A stretch of DNA of 64,000 nucleotides from assembly GCF_040869045.1 (NCBI RefSeq), contig NC_090323.1, positions 153,222,426-153,286,425 of the forward strand, given 5' to 3'. The notes under the pieces were generated by a model. It was given only the letters and a program-made list of their open reading frames with translations. It did not search any database and was not told where the DNA came from. Each line of letters begins with the position of its first letter. Position 1 is the first letter of the stretch. The stretch is from Eurosta solidaginis (taxonomy: Eukaryota; Arthropoda; Insecta; Diptera; Tephritidae). The position numbers and the translations under genes were made by a program. This document shows positions 1-11,670 of the stretch, piece by piece.

Positions 1-692
1 TTGCCTGTTCCAGAGGGTGGTATGTATTTTATTCCAGTCCAAGTCCCAGTCCCACTCCAAGTCCCTATCACAGTCCCAGTCCTAGTCCTAATCTCAGTCC
101 CAGTCCGTCTCTGGATAATATATTACTCTTTACTAAAGCACTCATCAACAGCTTTCATTTGATATCCATATTGTATAAACACTGTCTAGGCATTCACTGG
201 CCCACGTTTTGGCCTATATCTCGAGACCCTAGTCACCCAGGGGTATGGAAATTACCCTCTACACAACTAAAGACTCTCCTGAATTAAAAAAAATGTCATA
301 GTACCTCTCAATCGCGGGCCCCCTCAGAAAGCCTCCCCCCCCCCCCCCCCCCCACCCAATCGGCGGGCCTGGTGATGTGCTATACTTGATATAATTCGCT
401 ATAATATTTTTTATTGATAAGCACGTTGTTTAATTAAACACCAAGCAATTACACGGAAGTATATCCGCACCACCTGAAAATATGAGTGCCACTGCGTATA
501 CGTAACATTTTATTATTACGTATAAACAAATAAAAAAAATTGCAATAAAATAATATTGCGACCATAAAGTGAGATATAACCTATCGTATCTCTCAAGATA
601 GATCAAACTACACACGGGGTGCAAAACAAATTCAAAATCGGTTTAGTAGTTTAGGAGTCCATCGCGGCCGAAATTGTTGTGACACTTGTTTT
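1..692 (-). repeat. Dispersed repeat P, copy 1 (cut by window edge)
   Basis: This stretch is the reverse complement of 16165-16826, with point differences and small gaps. Shared landmarks are the CCAGAGGGTGGTATGT end, a cryptic TCCCAG-type hexamer tract (about 35-115), and a conserved GATGGACTCCTAAACTACT motif (seen reversed near 645-665). The copy probably runs past position 1. Its inner end sits at a T-run near 690, where the element at 693-2389 is inserted, and P resumes for about 10 bases at 2390. No coding capacity is seen. The family is not identified. The two copies lie about 15.5 kb apart in opposite orientation. Confidence 0.8.
335..353. repeat. Poly-C tract, 19 C
   Basis: A 19-base C run lies inside repeat P. 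The matching place in the inverted copy (near 16490-16510) has only short mixed C/G sequence, so the run expanded in this copy or is a sequencing or assembly length error. Confidence 0.9.
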
Positions 693-835
693 TTATACTC
701 AGCTAAGCAAAGCTCACAGAGTATATTAACTTTGTTCGCATAACGGTAATCCGTAACGGCATAAACTAATCGAGATAGATATAGACTTCTATATATCAAA
801 ATTATCTGGGCGAAAAACGAAATTCATTTAGCCAT

Positions 836-864
836 GTCCGTCCGTCCGTCTGTGCGTCCGTACG
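836..864. repeat. GTCC/GTCY microsatellite of H1
   Basis: Five or so GTCC-type tetramers with T and G interruptions. This is the minus-strand form of the GGAC tract at the same place in every related element of the window and matches the (GTCY)n tract described for dipteran mini-me elements. Confidence 0.8.
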
Positions 865-2353
865 TAAACACGATAACTTGAGTAAATTTTGAGGTCTCTT
901 GATGAAATTTGGTATGTAGGTTCCTGGGCGCTCATCTCAGGTCGTTATTTAAAAGGAACGAAATCGGACTACAACCACGCCCACTTTTTCGATATCGAAA
1001 GTTTCGAGCAACCGAAAAAGTGCGATAATTCATTACCAAAGTCGGATAAAGCGATGAAACTTGGTAGGTGCGTTGACCTTATGACGCAAAATAGACAATT
1101 AGTAAAATTTTGGACAATGGGCGTGGCACCGCCCAAAGGTAATTAAAAAGTTTTGCAAACTGTAATTTGGCAGTCGTTGAAGATATAAAGACGAATTTGG
1201 GCAGGCACGTTACTCCTATTACTATATATGTGCTAAATAAAAATTAGCCAAATCGGATGATGAACACGGCAACTTTAAAAAAAAAATTTTTTAAAGTCAA
1301 ATTTTAACAAAAAATTTAATACCTTTCCAGTATATAAGTAAATTATGTCAACATTCAACTCCAGTAATGATATGGTGCAACAAAACGCAAAAATAAAAGA
1401 AAATTTCATAATGGGCGTGGCTCCGCCCTTTTTCGTTTAATTCGTCTAGAATACTTTAAATGCCATAAGTCGAACAAAAATTAACAAATCCTTGTGAAAT
1501 TTGGTAGGAGCATAGGTTCTATGACGATAATTGTTTCCTGCGAAACTGGGCGAAATTGGTTGAAGCCACGACCAGTTTTTATACACAGTCGACCGTTTGT
1601 CCTTCCGCTCGGCCATTAACACGATAACTTGAGCAATAGTCGATATATCTTTACTAAACTCAGTTCACGTACTTATCTGAACTCACTTTGTATTGGTGTA
1701 AAAAATGGCCGAAATCAGACTATGACCACGCCCACTTTTTGAACATCGAAAATTACGAAAAATTTAAAAAATTCCATAATTCTATACCAAATATGAAAAA
1801 AGAGATGAAACATCGTAATTGGATTGGTTTATTGACGCAAAATATAACTTTGGAAAAAACGTTGTAAAATAGGTGTGACACCTATATGGTAGGAAGAATA
1901 GAAGAAAATGTAAAAGTTCTGCAGGGCGAAATCAAAAGCCCTTGGAATCTTGACAGGAATACCCTTCGTGGTATTACATATATAAATAAATTTGCGGCAC
2001 CCGACAGATGATGTTCTGTGTCCCCTGGTGCACATTTTGGTCGATATCTCGAAAACGCCTTCAAATTTACAACTAAGGGCCACTCCCTTTTAAACCCCTT
2101 ATTAATACCTTTAATTTGATACCCATATCGTACAAGACACATTCTAGAGTCACTCCTAGTCCACCTTTATGGCGATATCCCGAAATGGCGTCCACCTATA
2201 GAATTATGGCCCACTACCTTTTAAAATACTCTTTAAAACCTTCCATTTGAAACCCGTGTGATACAAACATATTCGAGGTTCATTAGTTTCATTTTGCTAA
2301 ATGGTGATTTTCCCTAATTTTGTCTCCAAAAAGCTCTCAGCTGAGTATGTAAT

Positions 2354-2371
2354 GTTCGGTTACACCCGAAC
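2354..2371 (-). other. Terminal hairpin of H1
   Basis: GTTCGG, then a 6-base loop TTACAC, then CCGAAC: a perfect 6-bp stem about 18 bases from the element end, as expected for the 3' hairpin of Helitron/Helentron elements. Confidence 0.8.
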
Positions 2372-2423
2372 TTAGCCTTCCTTACTTGTTATATATTAAG
2401 ATTATACAAGAATGCGTTATCCA

Positions 2424-2770
2424 TTTCGGCCGCCGAGGTGTAGCGATAGCGTGCTTCGTCTTTCACATCGAAGCTCTAGGCAACATCCAAAATTTAATAA
2501 AAAATTGTTTTCCAAAAAAAAAAACAAAAGCTTTTTATAAACGGTGTCGCCATACGGCAGTAATTTGGTAATTATTCCGAATGTGTTTCTACCATGAAAA
2601 ATTTCTCAGTGAAAATTCATCTGCTTGCAGCTATCGGTGGGAGTCAACATAAAACACATATGTAGATTCCGTTTCTCCAATCTTTGGGAAGTATTAAAAT
2701 GGATCACAACGCAAATCGTTAGAGAACCTCGGGCTAAATCTCCTCGGAGGTATTTATTTTTTTCAAATAA
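2424..2770 (+). mobile_element. tRNA-derived SINE, copy S1 (diverged)
   Basis: The 5' head CCGAGGTGTAGCGATAGCGT resembles a tRNA with a pol III A box; the B box is degraded. The body keeps landmarks shared with the other SINE copies in the window: the CCGAATGTGTTTCTACCATG block (2579-2598), AGTCAACATAAAAC (about 2641), ACGCAAAT, and CTCCTCGGAGG before a TATTTATTT tail (about 2750-2770). Expansion is by LINE machinery in trans; which LINE cannot be told. No clear target duplication was found. Confidence 0.65.
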
Positions 2771-3130
2771 TAAGTAGTCCTTAATACGTTTGCCATGGCT
2801 GGCATCGTAGCAAAAAGTTCTCATCCGAGGATTTAATGTTTCTCTCCTAGAAACTCGTTTCAACGAGGCGGTTCCAAAGACCAGCGCCGTAAAAGCGACA
2901 CATATACAAAGGTTAAAGTGGTAGGTAATCATTCTCGCTGCTGTAGGGAGAACTCTGGAGAACTGTACGGATGATGTCATTCCTAAAGCAGAGAAACTAA
3001 GCCACTCGAAACACAAGGAATACATGCCAATAACCTTTCCTCCTTTATTGTTAAAACACTGGAGAGACTGGTCGACTCAACAGACAACGCAATTTTCTGC
3101 ATAATATGCATATCGGATTAGCCATTCAGT
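2771..3130. other. No recognisable feature
   Basis: Unassigned AT-rich sequence between two SINE copies. Open frames are short and show no protein family resemblance. Confidence 0.5.
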
Positions 3131-3395
3131 TTAAAAATAAATAAATGTAAGGCGCGATAACTTCCGAAGAGATTTGGGAGTGAGCTTCTCTTCCAATTTG
3201 CGTCGTCCTTATTTTTGTAATTTCTTCCACAAATTGGCGGGACGGGACCTACTAGTTTTATGCCGACTCCGAACGGCATCTGCAAATCAGATAAGTTTTC
3301 ACTGTGAGCTTTTCATTGCAGAAATACATTCGGAGTGCTTGCCAAACACTGCCGAGGGGCGACCCCACATAGAAAAATTTTCGTTAAAGTGAAAA
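3131..3395 (-). mobile_element. SINE copy S2, 5'-truncated
   Basis: On the minus strand it shows the SINE body in order: CCGAATGTATTTCTGC, GATGCCGTTCGGAGTCGGC, CATAAAAC, GACGCAAATTGGAAGAGAAG, CTTCGGAAGTTATCGCGCC, TTACATTTATTTATTT. The tRNA-like head is missing, so it is truncated at its 5' side near 3395. Well preserved compared with S1. Confidence 0.75.
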
Positions 3396-4261
3396 AGAGA
3401 GGCGCACAGCTCTCTTCTGAGGAAAATCGAAGAATATGGAATACGGACAATGCAATTGCAGAGAATGTGGCTCGTTGAGTACAACTACGAGGTAACCTGG
3501 TGTAACAAATTAGGCCGCCACCCTCGCCTGTGTATGTGAACGTATGTATATTAATGTAACAATTTGCTGCAATTGTTATATTGCTTTATTTAGTTAGCTT
3601 GTTGTTGTTGCTTCTATCACTGGGATACACTAGAACTGTTCGACCATTTAGTTTCCTATTCATCCATAAATAAATAAATCATCAAAGACGTACTCATTGT
3701 ACATCTGATTGGGAGAATTTGAACTTGCATTGTCATGTTAGAGGACGCCATTCAATAACATTGTGCTCATTGCATATTGCATACAATCGAACGTTGAGTA
3801 GATACATACGTACATTGGTAAGTACATTTTGATGTAGGACGACGCTACATAAAGGAGCATATAACATGTGATACGACTCAATATGTGATTATAATACCAA
3901 GAATATTTAGTGTATGTAAGTATGTATATGTATGTTTTATATGTATGAACCTTGAAGTATTACATCAATTACAAATTGAACATTTGATTCCAATGTTTGT
4001 CAAAGCTGATGTAATCAACATGGAGAGCGTGGAGTTCTTATATTGAAAGGATATCTGCAAGCAATGACAGGAAGGTGTACTAGGCTGGATCGGTCTTCAT
4101 ATGAAACAAAGAAATTTGAAAAGACAGGCAATACATTATTTTGGGAGGATCTCGTAAAGAAATGTTCGTTATTTTATGGCCGTATTCTTAAGTAAACCTT
4201 GTTTTGTCGTTAATTTAGCAGTGTTTCGCCCCATAAAATAGTTCCGCTCTCGCACAAGTTG
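3396..4261. other. No gene seen
   Basis: Low-complexity intergenic sequence with TATGTATGTA-type and GTTGTTGTTG stretches. Nothing assignable. Confidence 0.5.
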
Positions 4262-5155
4262 TCATCAAAATCCTCTAATGAAAGCATGAATCAACTTGCT
4301 ATTCTAAAGGTTTGGAGTTAAGGGTGTTAGAGGCCTTGGTTCTATATTGCAGTTGAAAAGATGGTAGTTTTCAAGTGGAAGCACGTTGCAAGCAGAACAT
4401 ACATCAGGTATGTAAGGATTAATTCTGGATAAGTAAGAGTTTAACCTATTACAATATAGGGATCGAAGTTGAGCAAGAGTGACGCGCACCTCCCCGCGGG
4501 CTTTGCTTTCCTCTACTGCAAGTTCCGGGTATTTGTCTTTGGGAATGGGGCTCACCAGAAAATATCTGCAGTAATAGTTCAAAGACTTTTTGTGCATGTC
4601 TCTGAGGGCCCTTTTATGCTCCATGTCCTCATACAGCTGAATTCCTAAGTACCGGATTTATTCATAGTGCCTAAGGAGATGACTTCTTAGGTTCCGCGGA
4701 GCCTCTTCAATAAGATATCTTTTGGTACGCACATGTTTGTTAATCATTTCATTTCTCCCCATTTTCACCACACCTTGTGGATGATGACTGCAATTCACAC
4801 CTGGGTATTTCTTTTGGGCTTGGCGACAATATAAGGGACTTGAAATATACAAGCCGCCTGCCCAATACTGTATAAGCGGCGATGAGCGTTCTTTTATTTT
4901 TGCACCAAGTGCTGCCGGAAGTATTACTTGAGGCTTGAGGATTTTGTTACGACTCTTGACTTTGGGTAAAATTATGGTTGCATGCTCGCCAAAATGTAGA
5001 TCCTGATCGAATGACACACTCAGTAGTTTTGGGTGTAGAATAGTCGGTTGTGTAACGACATTGGCGTGGATGTCCAATATGGGCCACGTTTTAAAAAAGG
5101 TTGTGGGGATTTGGACGGTGATAGTGCCAGGTTTCGCAAGGCGACGGAATTGCAA
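4262..5155 (-). pseudogene. Jockey-like LINE ORF2, C-terminal remnant
   Basis: Two minus-strand reading pieces (5155-4658 and 4624-4304), broken by a stop/frameshift near 4625-4657. The first carries the region after the reverse transcriptase core: QHPKLL-like VTQPTILHPKLLSVSFD and DQDLHFGEHA, then RNLRSHLLRHYE. The second has RVTLAQLRSLYCNRL and SYLSRINPYIPDVCSACN, with a Cys/His cluster ending HLFNC. These are hallmarks of the C-terminal part of the jockey-clade polyprotein. The catalytic RT and endonuclease parts are absent, so the copy is 5'-truncated and internally decayed (TTIILP and PQVILPAALGAK show garbled stretches). A related remnant in plus orientation lies at 34215-35290. Confidence 0.75.
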
Positions 5156-5699
5156 AGATTAGTGGTGGGGTTCTTGATTCAGTTCACATTTTATTTGTGT
5201 ATGGATGGGAGGGCATTTGACCTCATCATTTTCTATGAAGCTGAAGTAAGAAATTTGTCTTGGCAAAAGCATAGTAGGATTTGAAGAGGCACTCTAATGT
5301 TCGTGTGTACGTATGTATATTTTTTTTATATCTTCATCTGCAATTCGTGCATATTAAGTATATTAAATTGAACTATTTAACCTAAAAATGGAGCCAAATG
5401 GGATATGAGTTGAAAAGTTATATACGGACTTGCCACACAGAGTTTCTGGAACGTAAAGCGAGGCAAAAAATTATTTTTGAAAGTAAATTTAATATATGGT
5501 CGAGGCTCTAGGTAAAGTGTACTATGTAAATCCAACCTTATAGATCTGATATTGCAGAAGCTATAGTTATTATCATAGAAACAATGTTCTTACCAAAAAT
5601 TGTTAAAACTTGTTTTTTTATTTGACTTTGGTTTTAAAAGTTCTATGAAGAGTATAAGTGAGAGAAGAGGACCAGGACCAAGAACAATTTTTTTATGTT
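5156..5699. other. No gene seen
   Basis: Unassigned sequence between two LINE remnants. No conserved motif recognised. Confidence 0.45.
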
Positions 5700-7145
5700 T
5701 TCCTACTTTGCACCTAGGGAAAGTTAGACGTCGAATGGCTACAATCGCAACACTCTGCCAATGATTTCGAAACTCGGCTCTCAAACCTGGTCTCTGAGAA
5801 TACAAGTCAACCCGACGGTATGCAGGAGCTGTGGCATCATATCTCTAAGGCACTTTGTACCGCCGCCGAGGAAAAAATTGATTACGGGCGACCACGGAAA
5901 AATAACTGGTACGGTGAAGAATGTCGAATTGCAGTTGATTGGCAAGACGCTGCCAACAGGTTTACGTTAACAGCGAATTTAATAAGAAGAGTGAATGCTA
6001 CCGCGAACTGAAAAGGAGAGCAAGACCTCTACAGGAGGTAAAAAGCAGAGGCGAAAGGCGTAAGTGTGAGAAGCTTAAGCAGTCAGCCACCAAGAATAAC
6101 GGCCGTGAAGTTTACCGAAAAATAAGGCTACAGGCAGTATTCTTTGCCTAGTCTAAAAGAAGGGGGATCCTGCAAACTGCGCCAACTATCACACAATCAA
6201 ACTTCTTAATATTGTTTATAAGGTACAGTCAAGCGTATTATGCGAATGATTGAAACCCACTGTGAGTAGGTTGATTGAATCTTATCAGTGCGGCTTGGTA
6301 AATCTACCATCTACCAGATTTTCTCTGTGCGCAAAATCTTGGAAAATACCCTTGAAAAATCACATCCTCTATGGGCACTATGAACTCATTCGGCCTATTT
6401 GAGCTCCTCGCGGACCAACCAGTTCAACCTCACCTCTTCGACGATTTCAAAACCGCAGTACGAAAAGGAACTGCCGCTATATGATGCTATGTCGGAATAA
6501 TGTGGGTTTGATGGTGAATGAGGACAAAACGAAGTAGCTGCTGTCATGAAGCAAAAAGTCAGCGCATTTGCGCATTGGCAGCCATAATTTCGAAATCGTA
6601 AAGGACTTCATTTATTTGGGAAACAACATTAACACAAACAACAACGTTAGTCAAGAAATACATCGAGGAGTCACTTTTGTCAAAAAATGCTACTCTGGAC
6701 CAAGTAGGCAATAGAAAAGTAAAGTTCTCTCCAGGTAAACGAAAATCATTCTCTACCCGTCCTACTGTATAGTGCAGAAGTATGAACCATGACAACATTA
6801 GATGAGGCGGCTCTGAGAAAGTTATACAGAAAAGTTCTTTGAGAGATTTATTGGCCTATACGCGAATTAAAACACAAGGGTCACGCTGGCTAGGTCATGA
6901 AAGACGATGCTCCAACAAAAAAGTATTCTTATTGGAACCCATCCATGGAAGCAGAGGAAGAGAGTGGCCCACTTCACTGAAAGGACCAGGTGGAAAACAA
7001 TTTAAATTTCCTTCGTGTGACCAGTGGCACCAGTTACCCCAACAAAGAATTGACTGGCGCTGACCAATGGGGAAAGAAATTCTTCCTCCAGCTCTTTTTA
7101 GTACTATTTGAAGGTATCGCAAAACAAAAACCAGGCTGATAGACA
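5700..7145 (+). pseudogene. RTE-like LINE (endonuclease-RT) remnant
   Basis: A decayed polyprotein is readable in switching frames. 5700-6150 holds the linker after the endonuclease: ELWHHISKALCTAAEEKI, RPRKNNWYGEECRIAV, then a basic stretch with CYRELKRRARPLQ and REVYRKIR. 6230-6360 resembles the RT segment LIESYQCGL followed by FSLCAKSWKIPLKN. 6500-6700 gives GLMVNEDKTK and EIVKDFIYLGNNIN, typical of the RT palm end. 6830-7065 gives RWLGHERR and KKVFLLEPIHGSRGRE, the C-terminal RWLGH block. The 5' endonuclease and the catalytic YADD region are lost, and many stops are present. The RTE clade is the best fit; a related clade with the same domain order is possible. Confidence 0.7.
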
Positions 7146-8906
7146 TTGGTTAAAATTTAAAACCAACGAAACCAGGTTTTGCTTTAATTGGTTGGTCAGT
7201 AGCCATTATGGCTGAACATTTAATATGAACAACTAAACAATTTGTGAGTGCATATAAGCTAAAGCTTAAATATTTAAATGTATGCGTAAGCTGCAGAAGA
7301 AGGCCTTCCTAGCTTTAATGTAAAGTGGATAGTCACATTGAAAGCGATGCATGCGTATGAGGGTCATAAATTGTTAGGAATGATAAATATTTCAAAGAAA
7401 TATATTTATTTATAATAATAAAGCAGATAAAAAATTTAAATGTGGCAAACTAAAGAAATAAGAAGCAGTTTAAGTTACCAACATAAAAAAAATGTACGCC
7501 TGGCTGCAGAAGCTGTTGTTCATTGCGTTTGTTGCACTGTTGCACGCATAGCTTGCCACAGCTTTCCAATCAAATGTACGCAACAATTTTTCCGTCGTTT
7601 TGGGCTAAAAGGCCGTGCGTGAATCCGATTTGTTGCCATCATTTACCACACTTTCCGATGCAGGAAGCCAAGCAGAACACGACACAGTTGTTATTGTATG
7701 GCTTCAGTTACAAAACTTGAGTCTGGAATTACGAGTTTGCAGCAGCGGCAGCAGGAGCAACTATACCGCCACCATAACCACCACCATCAATTAAATGACA
7801 GACACAACAATAAGGATTTGAAACATGTTCGCATCATTTTAACGGTTGTTCATACAACAAACACACGTGTGCGTATACCTATACTGCCATACCATGTCAG
7901 GCCGATGAGGTCAGCAGCAGCGCAGCAGTCTTAATTCAAAGTTGGAACACTGCACAGCAATATAAACATACATATATACATTGTCTAACTAACCGTGGTT
8001 GCTGTTGTTGTTGTGTTGTGTGATGTTGTCGGTGGCAGGAAATTTATGAGTTTGCTGCAAAAACAGATTGTTTAGTTGGTACGGCATACTCAATTTCAAC
8101 GGAAGCGCAAATGGTGCAGAAGCAAGCATCGGATGCTTGTGCATTATATGGCCTTGCCAAATTCATGTGGGATATGGGTAATCTAGAGCTCTTTCTCTCT
8201 CGTCTTTCCGTTGTTTAGCTGGTAGCCGCGGTAAGTCAGAGATAAGCTCAAATGACTGTCGAATATCGCTGAAAGTTGTAGAACCAGCTGAGCAATTGTT
8301 GGCGGTGGCTGCTGCTGCTCCAGCTACTGACAGCTCAAATTGACTAGGTCTTCGTGTTGTGCGGCTGTTATCAGATGCCATTCGTTTTTGTTTGTTATAA
8401 ATACTTATATGGAAAATTATTTATTAGAATGCTGCACGTAGAATGTATGCACGTTTATCTTACGTTAGCCTTTATTGGCATTATGAACTTTTGAATATAA
8501 AGTATTCTTTTTTTTTATAAGTGCAGCAAAATTAGAAAGTCGTGCGAATGCAAAACTTTTATTGGGTTTTTAAAAATTTTATGAATACTATGCCAATTAA
8601 AATCGATGCTTCTTCGATTAGGGGAAGCAACTTTGAGAAGAAGCAATACACTCTTCTGATGTACTTTTTTTGTCAATACCCAAGATTGCAGGCAAAGCGA
8701 TTAAGATTTCTGGATGCTCGTTTTTTTGTTTGTATGCTACAGGGATTAAAAAGAAATTAATAATTAAGGGTGTGTGATAAAAATCTAAAAACAGGAATCA
8801 ACTGTATGTCGTTTTTTCATCAATGTAGTTGCTTAGAGAATTCTTTTGTTCCTTCCAAAATATTGGGGTTATATATCATTTTACACTGCACCTGAATTTC
8901 ATGTGT
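7146..8906. other. Mostly unique sequence, CAG/CAA-rich stretches
   Basis: No transposon landmark is seen. Around 7735-7930 there are CAGCAGCGGCAGCAGGAGCA-type and CACCACCAT triplet runs on the plus strand, and TTGTTGTTG near 8000. A 72-codon minus-strand frame at 8381-8163 starts MASDNSRTTRRPSQFELS and has an Ala run (GAAAAT). Its composition is more protein-like than its neighbours, but no splice sites or homologue can be named. The stretch is a candidate for remnant host sequence; I do not call a gene. Confidence 0.35.
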
Positions 8907-9090
8907 TTTAGGAGTATTTCATTTTATTTTATTTTATTTTATTTTATTCAATTTTATTTTATTTTATTCTTTTCTACTTTATTTAATTACATTTTTTTTA
9001 ATTTTATTTAATTTAATTTTATTTCATTTCATTTCATTTTATTTTTATTATTTTATTTAATTTTATTTTATTTTATTTTATTTTATTTCT
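8907..9090. repeat. TTTTA pentanucleotide array
   Basis: Imperfect (TTTTA)n with TTTCA and TTCAA variants. Read on the minus strand it is a (TAAAA)n tail directly after the 3' untranslated region of the R4-like copy at 9092-11612. Confidence 0.9.
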
Positions 9091-9091
9091 T

Positions 9092-10455
9092 CCTTGAGCT
9101 CCACCTTGGGCTATACATTATACATGGGTTGTACACAACAAGACATATAAAGCTATTTCTAGTAAATATACATAGGTAAATTCATAATAATCTGTAAATA
9201 ACATGTCAATGTCTAAAAACGAACGAACAATGGATGTTGTTGATAGAACTACTGCCTTTTGAATAGGTAGAAGCTTATCTTCTTATTTTAGTTTCTCCAG
9301 GGTCGTCATAAGGGTTTTGGGTACCACGCCTGTTGATGAAATGATTACTGGCTCTATGCTTATTTTATCAAGGTGCCATAAAAACTTCATTTCCTGAGCA
9401 AGTCCTATGTACTTTCTTTTCTTTTCTGTGTGCACGTCTTTCAAGTTGTGCGTATTGGGAACCCCAATATCAATTAAATACGCGCTCCTTTCTTTCTTTT
9501 CTAATAGGAATATATCCGGCCTGTTATGGGGTATACTTCTATCTGTAAGTATAGTGCGGTCCCAGTATAGTTGATATTCGCTAATTTCTAGCACTGCCGA
9601 TGGAGTATATTTATAATACGGGACCTCTTCTGTAAGCAGATTCGTACGAATTGCCAAGCGCTGGTGAACGATTTTCGCTACGTTGTTATGTCGTGCTAAA
9701 TAGTCTGTTGCTGCGAGCATAACGCAAGCTCCTGTTATGCGCTGTATTGTTTCCGACTACTGTTGGCACTTCCTGCATTTGTCACTGTCTATTTCAGCGC
9801 GTACAATGTATTTTAAGTAATTTTTGTGGCGATGACTTGGTCCTGTATTGCTATAATGGGGCCCTCAGTTTCCATAAAGATTCCTGAATTTTTCAGTCAT
9901 AGGTTTGAAGCAACGGGATGGATCTCTGGTTGGCTTAATGAATGGGGGTGTCTGCCATGGGGTGTTTTCATTTTCCGTTCATCAATGAGCCGTGCTGTAT
10001 GAATATAATCGCTTTCTTGATTCTGTATGTCGAGATTAAACCGGTTTAAAGGTGTATAGTTTTTATCCGCTCCGCATGCAGCTTGGTGTAGTGTTGTGTT
10101 CTGCCCTAAGAAATACTGGCGTAGGTTTGCGATCTGTTTTTTACAAGGTTGTTGGATATCTATCAGGCCACGCCCTCCTAGACTTCTAGATAAGTTTATT
10201 CTCTCCACTGCAGAATTCGGGTGATGTGCTCCTTATTTTGTGAGCAATGTTCGAGTCGCTCTTTTAACACCTTCCAAATGCGTGTCAGACCATTTTAATA
10301 CCCCGAAACTATACGTTAGCACTGGTATCGCAAACGTGTTTATAGCCTTAAATAAATTCCTGCCATTAAGACCGGATTTAAGAAATGATCTTGTTCTATC
10401 TAGTAAGCAGTCAGTGATGTTCTGTATCATGACATTATGATGTATCCTTCCGGCC

Positions 10456-10493
<38 letters not shown>

Positions 10494-11612
10494 TATATAG
10501 GACACATCTGCTTCTAATGCATCTATTTTTTCATTACTCGCTAAGGGAAAATTATGCACTACTACATTTCCGTGCTGATCACTCAGTCTTTTACATTTAC
10601 CTAGCCCAAATGTCACACAAATATCTCGTGAGAAATCTTCGGTTATTTGAAGGAGCTCATTCATGTGCCGCTCGGACCCTGCGTATAACTTAATATTGTC
10701 CATGTAGAGGAGGTGTGAGACCTTATACCATGCACCTTCTCTTCCTTTTATGTTAAGACCATTTTTGTATAATTAATCAAGGTCGATAGTGGATTAAGCG
10801 CGAGGCAGAACCAAGGAGGACTTAAGCTATCTCCTTGTAGTATGCCTCTTCTAATGGGTATCGTGGAAATACTTTTGAGTCCATTTTTTTGTTTTTAGAT
10901 TAAGTGTTATCTCCCATGTATTCGAAAGATGTTCATGAGTAGTTATTATGTGCGGGGCTAGTTTATACACTTTTAGTACCTCAGTTAACCATGAGTGGGG
11001 TACACTCTCATATGCTTTCTTCTAGTCGATATATGCCGTATATATATTTCCTTGTTTGTGGTATGCTCGTTCCATTACAATGGCGTCTATAAGAAGCTGC
11101 TCTTTGCATCCTTGGGAATTTTTTACACAACCTTTCTGTTCAATAGCAAGGATATTTTGCTTCTTTAAATGGTGGTAAATCTTATTAGCAATGCATGCTG
11201 TTAACAATTTGTAAAGCGTACACAAGCATGTTATTGGTCGATATTTCGCAGGGTCCTTAGTATCATCCTTATCTTTTGGCAACAGATATGTTTGACCTTT
11301 TGTTAGAAAACCAGGTATCAAAGTATTATTTTGTAAAAACAATGTATCAAATTGCGCTATATATATATGCGTACATGTGAACTTCTTAATCCAGAAGTTA
11401 TGGATGTTATCGGGGCCTGTGGCCTTCCAGTTATGGGTGTTTTTGATTGCTTTACTTACATTCCTCTCACTTACGGTTACGTTTTCCATAACTTCAAATT
11501 TGTTCGCCTTTTGGTATTCTTTCCCAATCCATGGAGCATTTTCATTATGCCTCACACTTTCAGCCCAGATTGACTTCCAGAATCTTTCTACCTGGAATGT
11601 TTCTGTTTTATT
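9092..11612 (-). pseudogene. R4/Dong-like non-LTR retrotransposon, copy 1
   Basis: Minus-strand, 5'-truncated and broken into several frames. 11612-11022 holds the RT N-terminal half: WKATGPDNIHNFWIKKF, YRPITCLCTLYKLL, EQKGCVKNSQGCKEQLLID. Near 10720-10680 the catalytic motif reads YMDNIKLYA, so the second Asp of the usual YxDD is Asn. 10703-9897 carries SFLKSGLNGRNLFKAINTF, PVLTYSFGVLKWS and GGRGLIDIQQP. 9720-9283 is a restriction-like endonuclease domain with WDRTILTDRSIPHNRPDI and LIDIGVPNTHN (a PD...D type core), then TGVVPKTL before the stop. The 3' UTR is about 190 bp. The C-terminal nuclease and motif order fit the R2/R4/Dong group that lacks an apurinic endonuclease. Inactive: stops, frameshifts, the Asn substitution and an AT microsatellite insertion at 10458-10500. 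Confidence 0.75.
10458..10500. repeat. (TA)n microsatellite
   Basis: About 17 TA units plus an interrupted tail, expanded within the decayed retrotransposon frame. Confidence 0.95.
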
Positions 11613-11670
11613 AAATTTTTTTTTTTTATTTTACTTTATTTTATTTTATTTTATTTTTTTTTTTTCCTTA
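11613..11670. repeat. TTTTA/T-rich tail between two R4-like copies
   Basis: (TTTTA)n flanked by poly-T. On the minus strand this is the 3' tail of copy 2 and abuts the 5' truncation point of copy 1. Confidence 0.85.

Larger units (their letters stand above)
693..2389 (-). mobile_element. Mini-me/Helentron-like element H1 (non-autonomous)
   Basis: The reverse complement of this segment matches the A/B elements at 39189-64000 in order. It shows the start ACAAGTAAGG (at 2389), hairpin 2354-2371, ATACTCAGCTGAG, one or two degenerate 130-bp-type units (2030-2280), repeated GTGGGCGTGG blocks, a GGAC microsatellite (836-864 on the plus strand as GTCC), and the end near GAGTATAAAA (693). The short length of 1.7 kb is due to the near absence of the minisatellite. 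The insertion splits repeat P within a T-run, without target duplication. There is no transposase; it would depend on an autonomous Helentron. Assignment to HINE/DINE-1/mini-me rests on structure, not on a database search. Confidence 0.75.

Noticed and set aside
430..624. 64-codon minus-strand frame in repeat P
   Set aside because: The inverted copy of P breaks the frame; no conserved protein.
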